Of a stretch of DNA of 64,000 bases, positions 1-8,370 are shown one piece after another. The DNA lies in contig CBDDFV010000009.1 in NCBI GenBank assembly GCA_965227335.1, positions 124,001 through 188,000 on the forward strand, in the 5' to 3' direction. The translations under genes were made by a program, and so were the position numbers. Below the pieces are notes generated by a model. It did not search any database. It was not told the origin of the DNA and saw nothing but the letters and a program-made list of their open reading frames with translations. Numbering within the stretch: the stretch's first letter is position 1; each line of letters starts with the position of its first letter. The DNA comes from CBDDFV01 sp965227335. Its GTDB lineage: Bacteria; Planctomycetota; Phycisphaerae; Phycisphaerales; SM1A02.

Positions 1-876
1 CGCGGACCCAACGAGCACTTGGTGCTGGTGCGCAATGAGTCCGGTGTCGACCTTCCGCGCTTCGGCATCCTCGGGATCGACCGACCAATCATCGAACCGG
101 GCGAGGAAGGCAACCCTGACGAGTTCAAGCGCCGGGCCGCAGTCATCGGGGCGGCAATCACGATCACCGACGAGTACCTGGGCCGCTTCGTCGTCGCGCG
201 CGAGCCAATCGCCGCCGGCAAGATCGGATGGTCCGTGATCCGCGGCGTCACGCCCGCTGTGCTGAACGTCATCGACGAGGAGCATTCGCACGCGGACACG
301 TTCCCTGACGCACAGTCGCTGCGAACGGGATTCACCGGCGCCGCTCGCATTCTCTGGAAGGAACCCGGCACCGGCGAGCTGCTCGGCCTCATCGAGATGG
401 GACCGGCAGATCGGGATCGATTCGCCGCCAAGCTCGGGACCGCGTCACTGATCGATGGCCGGACATTCGGCTGGCTCTACGAGTGGGAGGAGGTCCGGCT
501 GGACGCCGACCCATTCAGTTCGACGTTCGGGCAGTATGTGCGCCCGGGCGGATCGGCCGCAGAGGGCTGGCTCGCATCTGGTGGCAGTCCGGCCAAGCTC
601 GCCTTCAACCGGTACGAAGCGCACCTCTCGATCATCCATGCTCAGGCGGGCGGAACCGAGGGATTCGCGAACGGCGCCGCGTGCCTGATCCCGGGCGCGC
701 TGGAGAATTGCCCGCCGCGGAAGTCTGCGGTCCCGATGCTCCATCCCATCCCCGAGGACGTCGTCGTCGAGCTTCGTGCTGAGCGCACGTTCCAGGGCGA
801 GACGCGATTCGTCTTCGAGGCGCTGAACCCGATTGTGCTCTGCGACATGGACGTGCCGGAGTGGTGGTATGGCTGA
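1..876 (+). CDS. Unknown protein, 5' partial, possibly phage-like
   Basis: The reading frame is open from the first base, and the first possible start in the window is a TTG at 19, so the true start probably lies to the left. About 290 residues are visible. There is no signal peptide, membrane segment or motif that I can place with confidence. The stop overlaps the methyltransferase start by 8 bp (ATGGCTGA), and the next two genes are joined the same way, so the four genes form one translationally coupled unit. Such packing with a low-complexity Ser-rich gene is reminiscent of phage-derived structural modules, but that is inference only. Function unknown. Confidence 0.7.
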   Translation, partial: RGPNEHLVLVRNESGVDLPRFGILGIDRPIIEPGEEGNPDEFKRRAAVIGAAITITDEYLGRFVVAREPIAAGKIGWSVIRGVTPAVLNVIDEEHSHADTFPDAQSLRTGFTGAARILWKEPGTGELLGLIEMGPADRDRFAAKLGTASLIDGRTFGWLYEWEEVRLDADPFSSTFGQYVRPGGSAAEGWLASGGSPAKLAFNRYEAHLSIIHAQAGGTEGFANGAACLIPGALENCPPRKSAVPMLHPIPEDVVVELRAERTFQGETRFVFEALNPIVLCDMDVPEWWYG

Positions 877-1432
877 TGCCCGACACATGACCACTCTCGA
901 TCGACGCCGCGACCGCGAGCGGGCCAAATACGTCGCGCTTGGTCGTGCTCGCCCGCAGTACGGCGGCACCAACCATGGACGCCATGCCTACGCGACCGTC
1001 ATCGCCTGGCAGCCGACATTCGTCGTGGACTTCGGTTGCGGCGACAACGCCTTCGTCCGCGAGCTGCGGCGCCGCGGCATCGACGGGCTCGGAGTCGACT
1101 TCGCCAATGATGGTGCGGACCTCCATGCGCCGATGCACTGCGTTCCGCTGGCCAGCGGCATCGCCGATGTCGTGACGTCATTCGACGCCCTCGAGCACCT
1201 GCTCCCAGAGGACGTCGATTCGGTGCTGTCCGAAATGCGCCGCGTGGGGCGACCGAGCGGCCACTTCATCCTGTCGATCTCAACGCGCCCGAGCCGTATC
1301 ACGGTGGACGGCGAGAACCTGCACCCGACCGTTCGGCCCATCGACTGGTGGGTCGACCGCATCGATCGCGTCGGCGCCGTGCACGCCGTCGGCACTTCAG
1401 GGCGGTACGTCACGGGGGCTTGGCATGCGTGA
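869..1432 (+). CDS. SAM-dependent class I methyltransferase
   Basis: A protein of 187 residues with a Rossmann methyltransferase core. Motif I is VVDFGCGDN at residues 52-60, the GVD acidic strand end follows near 75-77, and the post-II region FDALEHL lies at 105-111, as in the Methyltransf_11 type. The ATG at 869 is chosen because it gives the same 8-bp ATGnnnTGA overlap with the upstream gene that is seen at the next junction; a second in-frame ATG is at 887. The substrate cannot be told from sequence. Lying between an unknown gene and an MptE/DUF115-like gene, it may modify a surface molecule or a virion component (inference). Confidence 0.8.
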   Translation: MADARHMTTLDRRRDRERAKYVALGRARPQYGGTNHGRHAYATVIAWQPTFVVDFGCGDNAFVRELRRRGIDGLGVDFANDGADLHAPMHCVPLASGIADVVTSFDALEHLLPEDVDSVLSEMRRVGRPSGHFILSISTRPSRITVDGENLHPTVRPIDWWVDRIDRVGAVHAVGTSGRYVTGAWHA

Positions 1433-2291
1433 TCACGATGGCGACATCGCGGCTCTGCAGGCTGGTCTGCACGTACGGCGTCCGGCGCGCAACGGACTCC
1501 GCCTCTACACCACCGACTTCGACAGCGTGTCCCTGTCTGACTTCTACCGCGGACGCCAGGCATTCCTCGTGCTCAGCGGTCCGTCGCTGGCGGACATCGA
1601 CCTGTCGCAGCTCGATCGGCGCGGCATCCTCACGATGGGCGTCAACAACTCCTGGTCGGTCTACCGACCAACGCTGTGGACCTGCGTGGACTCGCCGGGC
1701 CGATTCATCGACACCGGATGGAAGGACCCGGGCATCCTCAAGTTCGTCCCGATGTCGAGCTGGAACGGACGCCTCCGCATCCAGAAACCCAACGGCACCA
1801 TGAAGCCGAGCGCGTTCCGCGTGAAGCAGATGCCATCCGTCTTGCTCTACCGACGCAGCGAGCACTTCGACCACCGCAAGTTCCTCGACGAGGACGTCGT
1901 GTGCTGGGGCAACAACAGCGCCACGAAGGACTCGCTCGGCATCAAGGGCAAGCGCTCCGTGATGCTGGTCGCGCTGCGGCTTCTGCATTATCTGGGCTTC
2001 CGCACGGTCTACCTCGTCGGCGCCGACTTCAAGATGGCCGACGATCGGAAGTACGCCTTCGAGGAGACACGGACCAACGCCGCCATCCGGCACAACAACG
2101 TGCTGTACGAGTCGCTCAACCGGCGTTTCGAAGCGATGGCGGACTACTTCAAGAAGTCGCGATTCACCATCTTCAACTGCATGCCGGACAGCGGACTGAC
2201 CGCATTCCCGCACCTGCCGTTCGACGATGCGATCGCGAAGGCCTCCGCCGAGTGCGGCAAGCCGGTCAACACGAAGGGCTGGTACTCATGA
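1425..2291 (+). CDS. MptE/DUF115-like protein
   Basis: A protein of 288 residues. The stretch AFLVLSGPSLADIDLSQL near residue 46, followed by LTMGVNNSW, resembles the N-terminal nucleotide-binding part of MptE-like (DUF115) proteins, where a conserved GPSL/D motif precedes a G.N strand. A later segment, LGFRTVYLVGADF, looks like a second Rossmann-type strand-loop. These proteins are related to 6-hydroxymethylpterin diphosphokinase and are common in surface-glycan and phage loci, but the reaction here is unknown. The start overlaps the methyltransferase stop by 8 bp (ATGCGTGA), and its own stop overlaps the next start by ATGA. Membership is by eye; other glycosyltransferase-like folds are possible. 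Confidence 0.6.
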   Translation: MRDHDGDIAALQAGLHVRRPARNGLRLYTTDFDSVSLSDFYRGRQAFLVLSGPSLADIDLSQLDRRGILTMGVNNSWSVYRPTLWTCVDSPGRFIDTGWKDPGILKFVPMSSWNGRLRIQKPNGTMKPSAFRVKQMPSVLLYRRSEHFDHRKFLDEDVVCWGNNSATKDSLGIKGKRSVMLVALRLLHYLGFRTVYLVGADFKMADDRKYAFEETRTNAAIRHNNVLYESLNRRFEAMADYFKKSRFTIFNCMPDSGLTAFPHLPFDDAIAKASAECGKPVNTKGWYS

Positions 2292-3487
2292 CCACCGAAG
2301 GCGGAGCTAAGTACTTCCTCTACATCCCGGTGTGGGCCACGACGCAGCAGCCGCCTGGAAGTGGCACGTCCAGCCTGAGTAGCAGCAGCGAGACGCCGAG
2401 CTCGAGCGAACCGGGGACGCCGACGCCGAGCTCGACGGAGTCCGTGTCCAGCTCGTCGATGAGCAGCACAGAGACGGCCACGCCGTCGAGCAGCCCGTCG
2501 AGTTCCTCCGCGAGTAGCACCGAGGGCACGCCGTCGTCGAGTGGAGGTGGTGGCAGCTCCTCCGGTGGCGGTGGATCGTCGAGTGGTGGCGGTGGTTCCT
2601 CCAGCGGAGGCGGCGGGACGTCGGGCGGTGGCGGAACCTCTGGAGGTGGGTCCAGCAGCGGTAGCTCGTCAAGCAGTTCCAGCAGCTCCACGGAGTCGAT
2701 GACGCCATCGGGCAGCGGTTCGTCGAGCAGTGGGAGCGGATCGGGCAGTGGATCGGGATCCGGATCTGGATCCGGATCGAGCAACTGTCTTCTCTGCGGC
2801 ACACTGGTCACGAAGGCCGATGGCCGCCGCGTACCGATCGAGTCGCTCAAGCCGGGCGACATGCTCCGCTCGGTTTCGCTGCCGGGCCTTCGCACGGATG
2901 AGCCGAAGCGGGTTCAGTACGAATGGCTGTCGACGTGGGGCCTGGAAGGTGCGACAGTCCGCGATGCTCGAGTGGCCGAGATTCGCATCGGTGAGCACGA
3001 CGGGTTCTATGTGATCAACGGTCGCATCAAGGCGACCTTCGAGCATCCGTTCCTGGTGCGCCGCGATGAGGAATGGGGATTCTGCTCGGCGGAGATGCTG
3101 GCGGTTGGTGACCACCTGATCACGCTGGTCGACAGTGCGCTCGACGAAGAGCGGATCGAATCACTCGAGCGCATCGAGGGCGTCGTGCGCACGGTGGCGC
3201 TCCACGTCCCTGGCACGAACACGTACCTCGCAGAGGGTGTTTGGACGCACAACGACGCGAAGGGGTCGTCGAGCGCGGGCGAGGCGCTGACCAATCAGAG
3301 TAGCAGCCGTGGACCCGGGATCTCGAACTCCGCCGGGAGTAGCGGCGACTCCGGGCTCACGATCGCGACCACTGGATCCTCTTCAAGCAGTTCCAGTAGC
3401 AGCGGAAGCAAGTCCAGCGGGTCGAGCTTCTCAAGCAGCTCGATAGGAATCAGCAACACTGGAGCCAGTTCGAGTGTGCAGGGATAG
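2288..3487 (+). CDS. Ser/Gly-rich protein with central Hint (bacterial intein-like) domain
   Basis: A protein of 399 residues. The ATG at 2288 forms an ATGA overlap with the previous stop; the frame is open further upstream but that part is a shadow of the preceding gene. Residues about 25-165 are Ser/Thr/Gly low complexity with SSSGGGG-type repeats. Residues 167-322 are a Hint domain: C167 with CGTLV following, the DG..VPIE.LKPGD block, the TxxH block T250-H253 followed by PF, and the C-terminal WTHN at 319-322. The residue after Asn322 is Asp323, not Cys, Ser or Thr, as in some bacterial intein-like (BIL) domains rather than true inteins. The last 77 residues are again Ser/Gly-rich. Such domains self-cleave or splice; here the product could be cleavage at Asn322 or at C167 (inference). 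There is no signal peptide. Confidence 0.85.
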   Translation: MTTEGGAKYFLYIPVWATTQQPPGSGTSSLSSSSETPSSSEPGTPTPSSTESVSSSSMSSTETATPSSSPSSSSASSTEGTPSSSGGGGSSSGGGGSSSGGGGSSSGGGGTSGGGGTSGGGSSSGSSSSSSSSSTESMTPSGSGSSSSGSGSGSGSGSGSGSGSSNCLLCGTLVTKADGRRVPIESLKPGDMLRSVSLPGLRTDEPKRVQYEWLSTWGLEGATVRDARVAEIRIGEHDGFYVINGRIKATFEHPFLVRRDEEWGFCSAEMLAVGDHLITLVDSALDEERIESLERIEGVVRTVALHVPGTNTYLAEGVWTHNDAKGSSSAGEALTNQSSSRGPGISNSAGSSGDSGLTIATTGSSSSSSSSSGSKSSGSSFSSSSIGISNTGASSSVQG

Positions 3488-3502
3488 CACTGCGCCCCAT
3501 CT

Positions 3503-5866
3503 CTATGTGTTTCGAAGACGCAATCGCAGCGCATTCGCGATCACCGATACTGAACTGAAGCTCATCGCCGCCGCTGCGATCATCGGACTCAGGAGCACAC
3601 CGAAGAACGGATACAGCACGCCCGCGGCAATGGGAACGCCTGCTGTATTGTAAGCGAACGCGAAGAACAGATTCTGGCGGATGTTCCGCATGGTCGCTCG
3701 GCTCAGTTCACGCGCACGGACGAGTCCGTTGAGATCACCGCCGACGAGTGTGATCGCCGCACTCTCGATCGCGACGCCGGCACCCGTGCCCATGGCGACG
3801 CCGATGTCGGCTTGGGCGAGCGCGGGAGCGTCGTTGACGCCGTCGCCTGCCATCGCGACCTTGTGGCCCTCGGACTGGAGCTTGCGGATGACCTCGGCCT
3901 TCTGCTCGGGGAGCACTTCAGCCTCGACGCGGTCGATGCCGAGTTGATCAGCGATGGCTTTCGCGGTTGTCCGATTGTCGCCGGTCAGCATGACGACCGT
4001 GAGTTCGTTCCGGTGCAGCGCATCGATGGCGTTCTTCGTCGTCTCCTTGATGGGGTCGGCAACGGCAAGCAAAGCAGCGAGTTGCCCATCAACGGCTGCG
4101 AACATGGCGGTGCCACCCTTGCGGCGTTCTTCGTCCGCGCGCTCGGTCAGTGATCCGATGTCGACGCTCTCATCATCCATGAGTGCGGGCGACCCGATTG
4201 CGATCCGGTGTCCATCGACCGTCGCAACGATTCCCTTGCCTGTGATGCTGTCGAAGTCTTTCGCGTCGAACCGCTGATCGCTGCGATCTTCAAGGCCCGC
4301 AACGATCGCCTCTGCCAGCGGATGCTCGGATCCTCGTTCGGCAGCCGCCAGCAGCCCGAGGACCCGCTGCTCGTCGTGCCCTTGCTGCACCTCAGCCGCG
4401 ACGAGGGTCGGCTTCCCCTCGGTCAGCGTGCCTGTCTTATCCACGACGATCGTGTCGATATCCTCGAAGGCCTCGAGCGCTGCGGCATTCTTGACGAGCA
4501 CACCCTGCTTTGCGCCCTGACCGGCCGCGACCATGATCGACATCGGTGTCGCAAGTCCCAGTGCACATGGACAGGCGATGATGAGGACCGAGACTGCGGC
4601 GACGAGCGCGTAGCTGAATGCCGGCGAGGGGCCGACGAGGAGCCAGACCACGAACGCGACGATCGCCACGGCGACCACGGCCGGTACGAACCACGCCGCG
4701 ACCGCATCCGCGACACGCTGGATGGGAGCGCGTGACCGCTGTGCGTCGGCAACCATCTGCACGATCTGGGCGAGTGTCGTCTCGGCCCCGGTACGGCTCA
4801 CGCGCATGATGAACGAACCGCTCTTGTTGACCGTTCCTCCCGTGACCTCGTCGCCTTCACCCTTCTCCACCGGCACAGGCTCGCCGGTCAACATGGACTC
4901 ATCGACGGTGCTGCGGCCCTCTTCAACGCTACCGTCAATGGGGATCTTGTCGCCCGGGCGGACTCGTACCCGGTCGTCGGGGCGGAGTTCATCGACCGAC
5001 ACGTCTTCCTCGTCGCCGTTCTCAGAGATGCGGCGCGCCGTTGGCGGCGCGAGTTCGAGGAGTTCACGGATGGCGCCGCCCGTCTGTCGACGCGCCCGAA
5101 GCTCCATGACCTGGCCGAGCAGCACCAGCGTGACAATGACCGCGGCCGCCTCGAAGTACACGCCAACGCGGCCGGAGTCATCGCGCAGCCCTTCAGGGAA
5201 CAGCCCGGGAGCCATCGTGGCGATCACGCTGAAGACGTATGCGATCGCCACGCCGATGGAGATGAGCGTCCACATGTTCGGCTGCATCGCCCGGATCGAA
5301 CGGACGCCGCGGACGAAGAACGGCCACGCGCACCAGAGCACGACGGGCGTCGCGAGCGCGAGTTCCGCCCACTGGCTGACCGCTGGACTGATCCACGACT
5401 CAAACGGGTGACCGAAGAGCATGTTGCCCATGACATAGACCAGCAGCGGTGCTGTGAACACAGTGGCGATCCAGAATCGCCGCGTCATGTCACGCAGTTC
5501 GGAGTCATCCTGCTCCGCGGTCGCATCGACCGGCTCGAGTGCCATCCCGCATTTTGGGCAGTCTCCCGGGCCGACCTGGCGGACCTCGGGGTGCATGGGG
5601 CACGTGTACATCGCATCCTTCGGTCCCGTACGCTCAACACCCTTCGGCCTGTTCGCGTGGTGGTCGCAGCAGGAGTGATCGGAGCCACTTGGCGGTTCCT
5701 CTTGGCCCTCCAGATAGCGGGCCGGACTCGCGCGGAACTTCTCGGCGCAGCCCGTCGAACAGAACAGGTACTCAGTACCGCCGTGCTCGATGCGATCGGC
5801 TTCGTCACCCGGGGTGACGGTCATGCCGCACACAGGATCCGTGCGTGGCTCATTATTCTGATTCAT
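3503..5866 (-). CDS. copA: Copper-translocating P1B-type ATPase
   Basis: A protein of 787 residues. In order: a YHS-type metal domain (PVCGMTV, then FCSTGC, about 10-53), a heavy-metal-binding MYTCPMHPEV...CPKCGM motif at 86-108, the actuator loop with TGEP at 327-330, the ion-path motif CPC at 432-434, the phosphorylation site DKTGT with D476, and the hinge GDGVND near the C-terminus. It lacks an N-terminal CXXC HMA domain and uses YHS plus HMBD instead, as in many environmental CopA/CopB-like pumps. It should export Cu(I), perhaps Ag(I), from the cytoplasm. It is the last gene of the operon, and its start overlaps the permease stop by 14 bp. Its end faces the Ser-rich gene with 15 bp between. 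Confidence 0.95.
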   Translation of the reverse strand: MNQNNEPRTDPVCGMTVTPGDEADRIEHGGTEYLFCSTGCAEKFRASPARYLEGQEEPPSGSDHSCCDHHANRPKGVERTGPKDAMYTCPMHPEVRQVGPGDCPKCGMALEPVDATAEQDDSELRDMTRRFWIATVFTAPLLVYVMGNMLFGHPFESWISPAVSQWAELALATPVVLWCAWPFFVRGVRSIRAMQPNMWTLISIGVAIAYVFSVIATMAPGLFPEGLRDDSGRVGVYFEAAAVIVTLVLLGQVMELRARRQTGGAIRELLELAPPTARRISENGDEEDVSVDELRPDDRVRVRPGDKIPIDGSVEEGRSTVDESMLTGEPVPVEKGEGDEVTGGTVNKSGSFIMRVSRTGAETTLAQIVQMVADAQRSRAPIQRVADAVAAWFVPAVVAVAIVAFVVWLLVGPSPAFSYALVAAVSVLIIACPCALGLATPMSIMVAAGQGAKQGVLVKNAAALEAFEDIDTIVVDKTGTLTEGKPTLVAAEVQQGHDEQRVLGLLAAAERGSEHPLAEAIVAGLEDRSDQRFDAKDFDSITGKGIVATVDGHRIAIGSPALMDDESVDIGSLTERADEERRKGGTAMFAAVDGQLAALLAVADPIKETTKNAIDALHRNELTVVMLTGDNRTTAKAIADQLGIDRVEAEVLPEQKAEVIRKLQSEGHKVAMAGDGVNDAPALAQADIGVAMGTGAGVAIESAAITLVGGDLNGLVRARELSRATMRNIRQNLFFAFAYNTAGVPIAAGVLYPFFGVLLSPMIAAAAMSFSSVSVIANALRLRLRNT

Positions 5867-7193
5867 TGGATGCAGACTCCTTGCGCAGAAACCACCATTC
5901 GGCCGAGAAGATCACGGCCATTCCGCCCAGCGAGACGCCGATGACTAAAGGGTCGGTCGTCAGCTTCATGTACAGGAATGCTCCGAGCACGACGGCGTCG
6001 AGCAGGAGTGCTGTGAGCAGCACCGACCCACGGGCGCCGAGTTCCTGTCGCAGGTGCTTGAAGACGCCCCAATGGATCACCATGTCCATCACGATGTAGA
6101 AGATCGCGCCAAGCGACGCGATACGGCTGAGGTCAAAGAAGACCGTCAGCACGATCGCGATGACCGCCGTGTACACCAACGTGTGTTTCTGAATGCGACC
6201 TGGCATGCCGAAGTGCCGATGCGGGACGAGCTCCATGTCAGTGAGCATCGCCAGCATTCGGGAGACGGCGAACATGCTGGCGATGATGCCAGAGATGGTT
6301 GCAACGATGGCAAGGCCGATGGTCAGCCACTCACCCCATTGACCGACGGCCGGCCGAGCAGCTTCGGCGAGCGACGAGTCGCGGGCCGCGATGATCTCGT
6401 TGATGCTGAGGTTGCCAGCGACCGCCAGCGTGACGAGCAGATAGAGTGCCGTGCAGATGAGGAGGCTGAAGATGATCGAGCGGCCGACGTTCTTCTTCGG
6501 CTCCTTGATCTCATCACCGCTGTTCGTGATGGTCGTGAAGCCCTTGTAGGCAAGTATCGACAGCGCAACAGCCGCCAGGAAGCCGCCGATACCTCCATCA
6601 GCGTCCGACGCTGAGCCGTCTCCGATCAACGTGTCGAACGACAGCCCCGACACCCACAAGCCGATGCCGGCGAAGACAGCGATGCCCCCGATCTTGATGA
6701 TCGCCGTGACCTTGCTGAGTCCACCAATGACCTGATTGCCCAGCAGGTTGACGACGAACGCGACCGCAATGAGCCCGACGCCCAAGGTAGGAACGAGCCA
6801 GGAGTTTGACCCCTCGCCGAAGATGCGCATCGTGTAAGTACCGAATGTACGGGCGACGAGGCTCTCGTTGATGACCATGGAGAAGTACATCAACAACGAG
6901 CACCCAGCCGTGATGACGCCGGGGCCGTAGGCCTTCTTCAGGATCATCGCGATACCGCCCGCAGACGGATACTCGTTGCACACCTTGACGTACGAGTACG
7001 CGCTGAACGCGACCACGATCGCGGCGGCAATGAACGCAACCGGGAACAGGCCACCCGTGAGTTCAGCGACCTGCCCAGTGAGCGCAAAGATGCCGGCGCC
7101 GATCATGACGCCTGTGCCCATTGCAATTGAGCCAGTCAGCGTGAGGCTCCCTTTGGCATAGGTCTGCGATCTGTCGTCGTGTGAGTGTTCCAT
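5853..7193 (-). CDS. APC-superfamily amino acid permease
   Basis: A protein of 446 residues, almost entirely hydrophobic, with about 12 membrane segments. TM1 carries the APC signature MIGAGIFALTG near residue 31. It belongs to the APC amino acid/polyamine/organocation superfamily; the substrate is not visible. Such permeases recur beside P1B ATPases in copper islands, where a role in exchanging a metal-chelating amino acid has been imagined but not shown. It overlaps the upstream methyltransferase-like gene by one base and the ATPase start by 14 bp, so it is translationally coupled in the metal operon. Confidence 0.85.
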   Translation of the reverse strand: MEHSHDDRSQTYAKGSLTLTGSIAMGTGVMIGAGIFALTGQVAELTGGLFPVAFIAAAIVVAFSAYSYVKVCNEYPSAGGIAMILKKAYGPGVITAGCSLLMYFSMVINESLVARTFGTYTMRIFGEGSNSWLVPTLGVGLIAVAFVVNLLGNQVIGGLSKVTAIIKIGGIAVFAGIGLWVSGLSFDTLIGDGSASDADGGIGGFLAAVALSILAYKGFTTITNSGDEIKEPKKNVGRSIIFSLLICTALYLLVTLAVAGNLSINEIIAARDSSLAEAARPAVGQWGEWLTIGLAIVATISGIIASMFAVSRMLAMLTDMELVPHRHFGMPGRIQKHTLVYTAVIAIVLTVFFDLSRIASLGAIFYIVMDMVIHWGVFKHLRQELGARGSVLLTALLLDAVVLGAFLYMKLTTDPLVIGVSLGGMAVIFSAEWWFLRKESASNESE

Positions 7194-7837
7194 CAGGCGC
7201 GCGCCTTATGTGCTGTGCGCAACAGTCGCGGGAGGAACATGGGTGTCCGTTCCATGTACTCGCGATACTGCACCGGGAACTCCTGAAGCACATCGCGCTC
7301 TTCGCGCCTCGCGAGACGCACGTACATCCAGATGACAAACGGCCACAGGAGAAGTGTCGCCAGCGTCGGCCACTGGATCATGAATCCGAGCGTGATGATG
7401 AAGATGCCGGTGTACTGCGGATGGCGCATGAAAAGATACACGCCGTCGGTGACCAATTCACCCTGCGACTGGTAGACGCGCTCCCACCCTGCGGACACAA
7501 GCCAGATGCCGAGAATGATGAGCACGTTGCTCAGAACCATTACGATCGCCCATCCATTGCCGAGCCCGAGCCAGGTCAGGAAGTCGCCCAGCAGGTGACC
7601 GCTGATATGGTCGAACGGAATCTCCAGGCCGACGAAATGACCAAGGAGGTAAATCGTCAGCGGGAAGCCGTACATCTCCGCAAAGAGAGCGACGACAAAG
7701 GCGATCAGCGCACCGCCAGAGCGCTTGCCCAGCTTGGTCTTCATCGGAAGGAACTTGAAGATGAAGAACAGGCTGACCACGATCATCGTGATTGCTATGC
7801 CCCACGCACCGTAGGCATATCCATCTTCACCATGCAT
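7193..7837 (-). CDS. Isoprenylcysteine carboxyl methyltransferase-like membrane protein
   Basis: A protein of 214 residues with about five or six membrane segments. The C-terminal half has the ICMT/PEMT signature: LVTDGVYLFMRHPQYTG (an RHPxY motif) followed by an EE pair in LARREERDVL and YREYMERTP. This is the SAM-binding membrane methyltransferase fold. Bacterial members of metal-resistance loci have unknown substrates. It lies 3 bp downstream of the DUF5676-type gene and overlaps the permease by one base. The family assignment is strong; the reaction is not. Confidence 0.8.
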   Translation of the reverse strand: MHGEDGYAYGAWGIAITMIVVSLFFIFKFLPMKTKLGKRSGGALIAFVVALFAEMYGFPLTIYLLGHFVGLEIPFDHISGHLLGDFLTWLGLGNGWAIVMVLSNVLIILGIWLVSAGWERVYQSQGELVTDGVYLFMRHPQYTGIFIITLGFMIQWPTLATLLLWPFVIWMYVRLARREERDVLQEFPVQYREYMERTPMFLPRLLRTAHKARA

Positions 7838-7840
7838 CGA

Positions 7841-8137
7841 TCACCCTCCCTTCGAAGTGGTGCGAGTGGGCTTTGCGCCGAAGTTGTAGAGCACCGCATA
7901 GAGGGCGCCGAATATCCAGCCGAGGATGAAGATCTCCAGGATGCCGATGGACGCCTCCCACCAAGGCATATCCCAGCGCATGATTGGTGCAACATCCCAG
8001 CCGTGCATGATGCTGTTGAAGAATCGAACGACAGCATCCTGCGGCACGGTCAGCATTACGAACACGCAACCGAGGTAGAACAAGGCGAGCGCGCCGCCGA
8101 GGGCGAAGCCCGCACGTCTGGGGCTAATGGTGTGCAT
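7841..8137 (-). CDS. Small membrane protein, DUF5676-like
   Basis: A protein of 98 residues when started at the ATG at 8137, which has a GGAGG ribosome site 8 bases upstream; an upstream in-frame ATG at 8164 has no such site. Two hydrophobic segments flank a loop with HGWD, and the sequence resembles DUF5676, a family of small membrane proteins found in copper and mercury islands. The biochemical function is unknown. The start overlaps the end of the preceding small gene by 14 bp, so the two are coupled. Confidence 0.75.
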   Translation of the reverse strand: MHTISPRRAGFALGGALALFYLGCVFVMLTVPQDAVVRFFNSIMHGWDVAPIMRWDMPWWEASIGILEIFILGWIFGALYAVLYNFGAKPTRTTSKGG

Positions 8138-8333
8138 GAGAATGGCCTCCACGTGAGGAATCATCGGAGTCGTCGCCGTGTCCGTGCCCCCTCATCATGA
8201 GCAGGTGGCAACCGAACATCAGCACGATGAAGAGAAACAGCGAGATGCCGCTGTCCACGCCGAAGAGCGGCAGCAGGAAGATCACGAGCAGCGGCACCAG
8301 ACAGCCCAGTAGATGGATCAGGGTGTGTTTCAT
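8124..8333 (-). CDS. Small membrane protein with His-rich tail (DUF2933-like)
   Basis: A protein of 69 residues with two hydrophobic helices and a tail rich in His and Asp (GHGHGDD...GGHSHAHH). AAGGAG lies 9 bases upstream of the ATG. It resembles the DUF2933 small membrane proteins of copper loci. The tail could bind metal; whether it faces the cytoplasm or periplasm cannot be decided from sequence. It lies between the YHS-repeat protein and the DUF5676 gene in the copper operon. Confidence 0.7.
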   Translation of the reverse strand: MKHTLIHLLGCLVPLLVIFLLPLFGVDSGISLFLFIVLMFGCHLLMMRGHGHGDDSDDSSRGGHSHAHH

Positions 8334-8370
8334 CCCGTCATCTCCTTCGCATGCGTGTCGACACAGAAAC

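Noticed and set aside
2307..2895. Leu/Pro-rich minus frames over the Ser-rich gene
   Set aside because: They are antisense translations of the Ser/Gly repeats.
2288..3487. A true splicing intein in the Ser-rich gene
   Set aside because: The +1 residue is Asp, the flanks are low complexity and no enzyme-like extein is present. A BIL-type Hint domain fits better.
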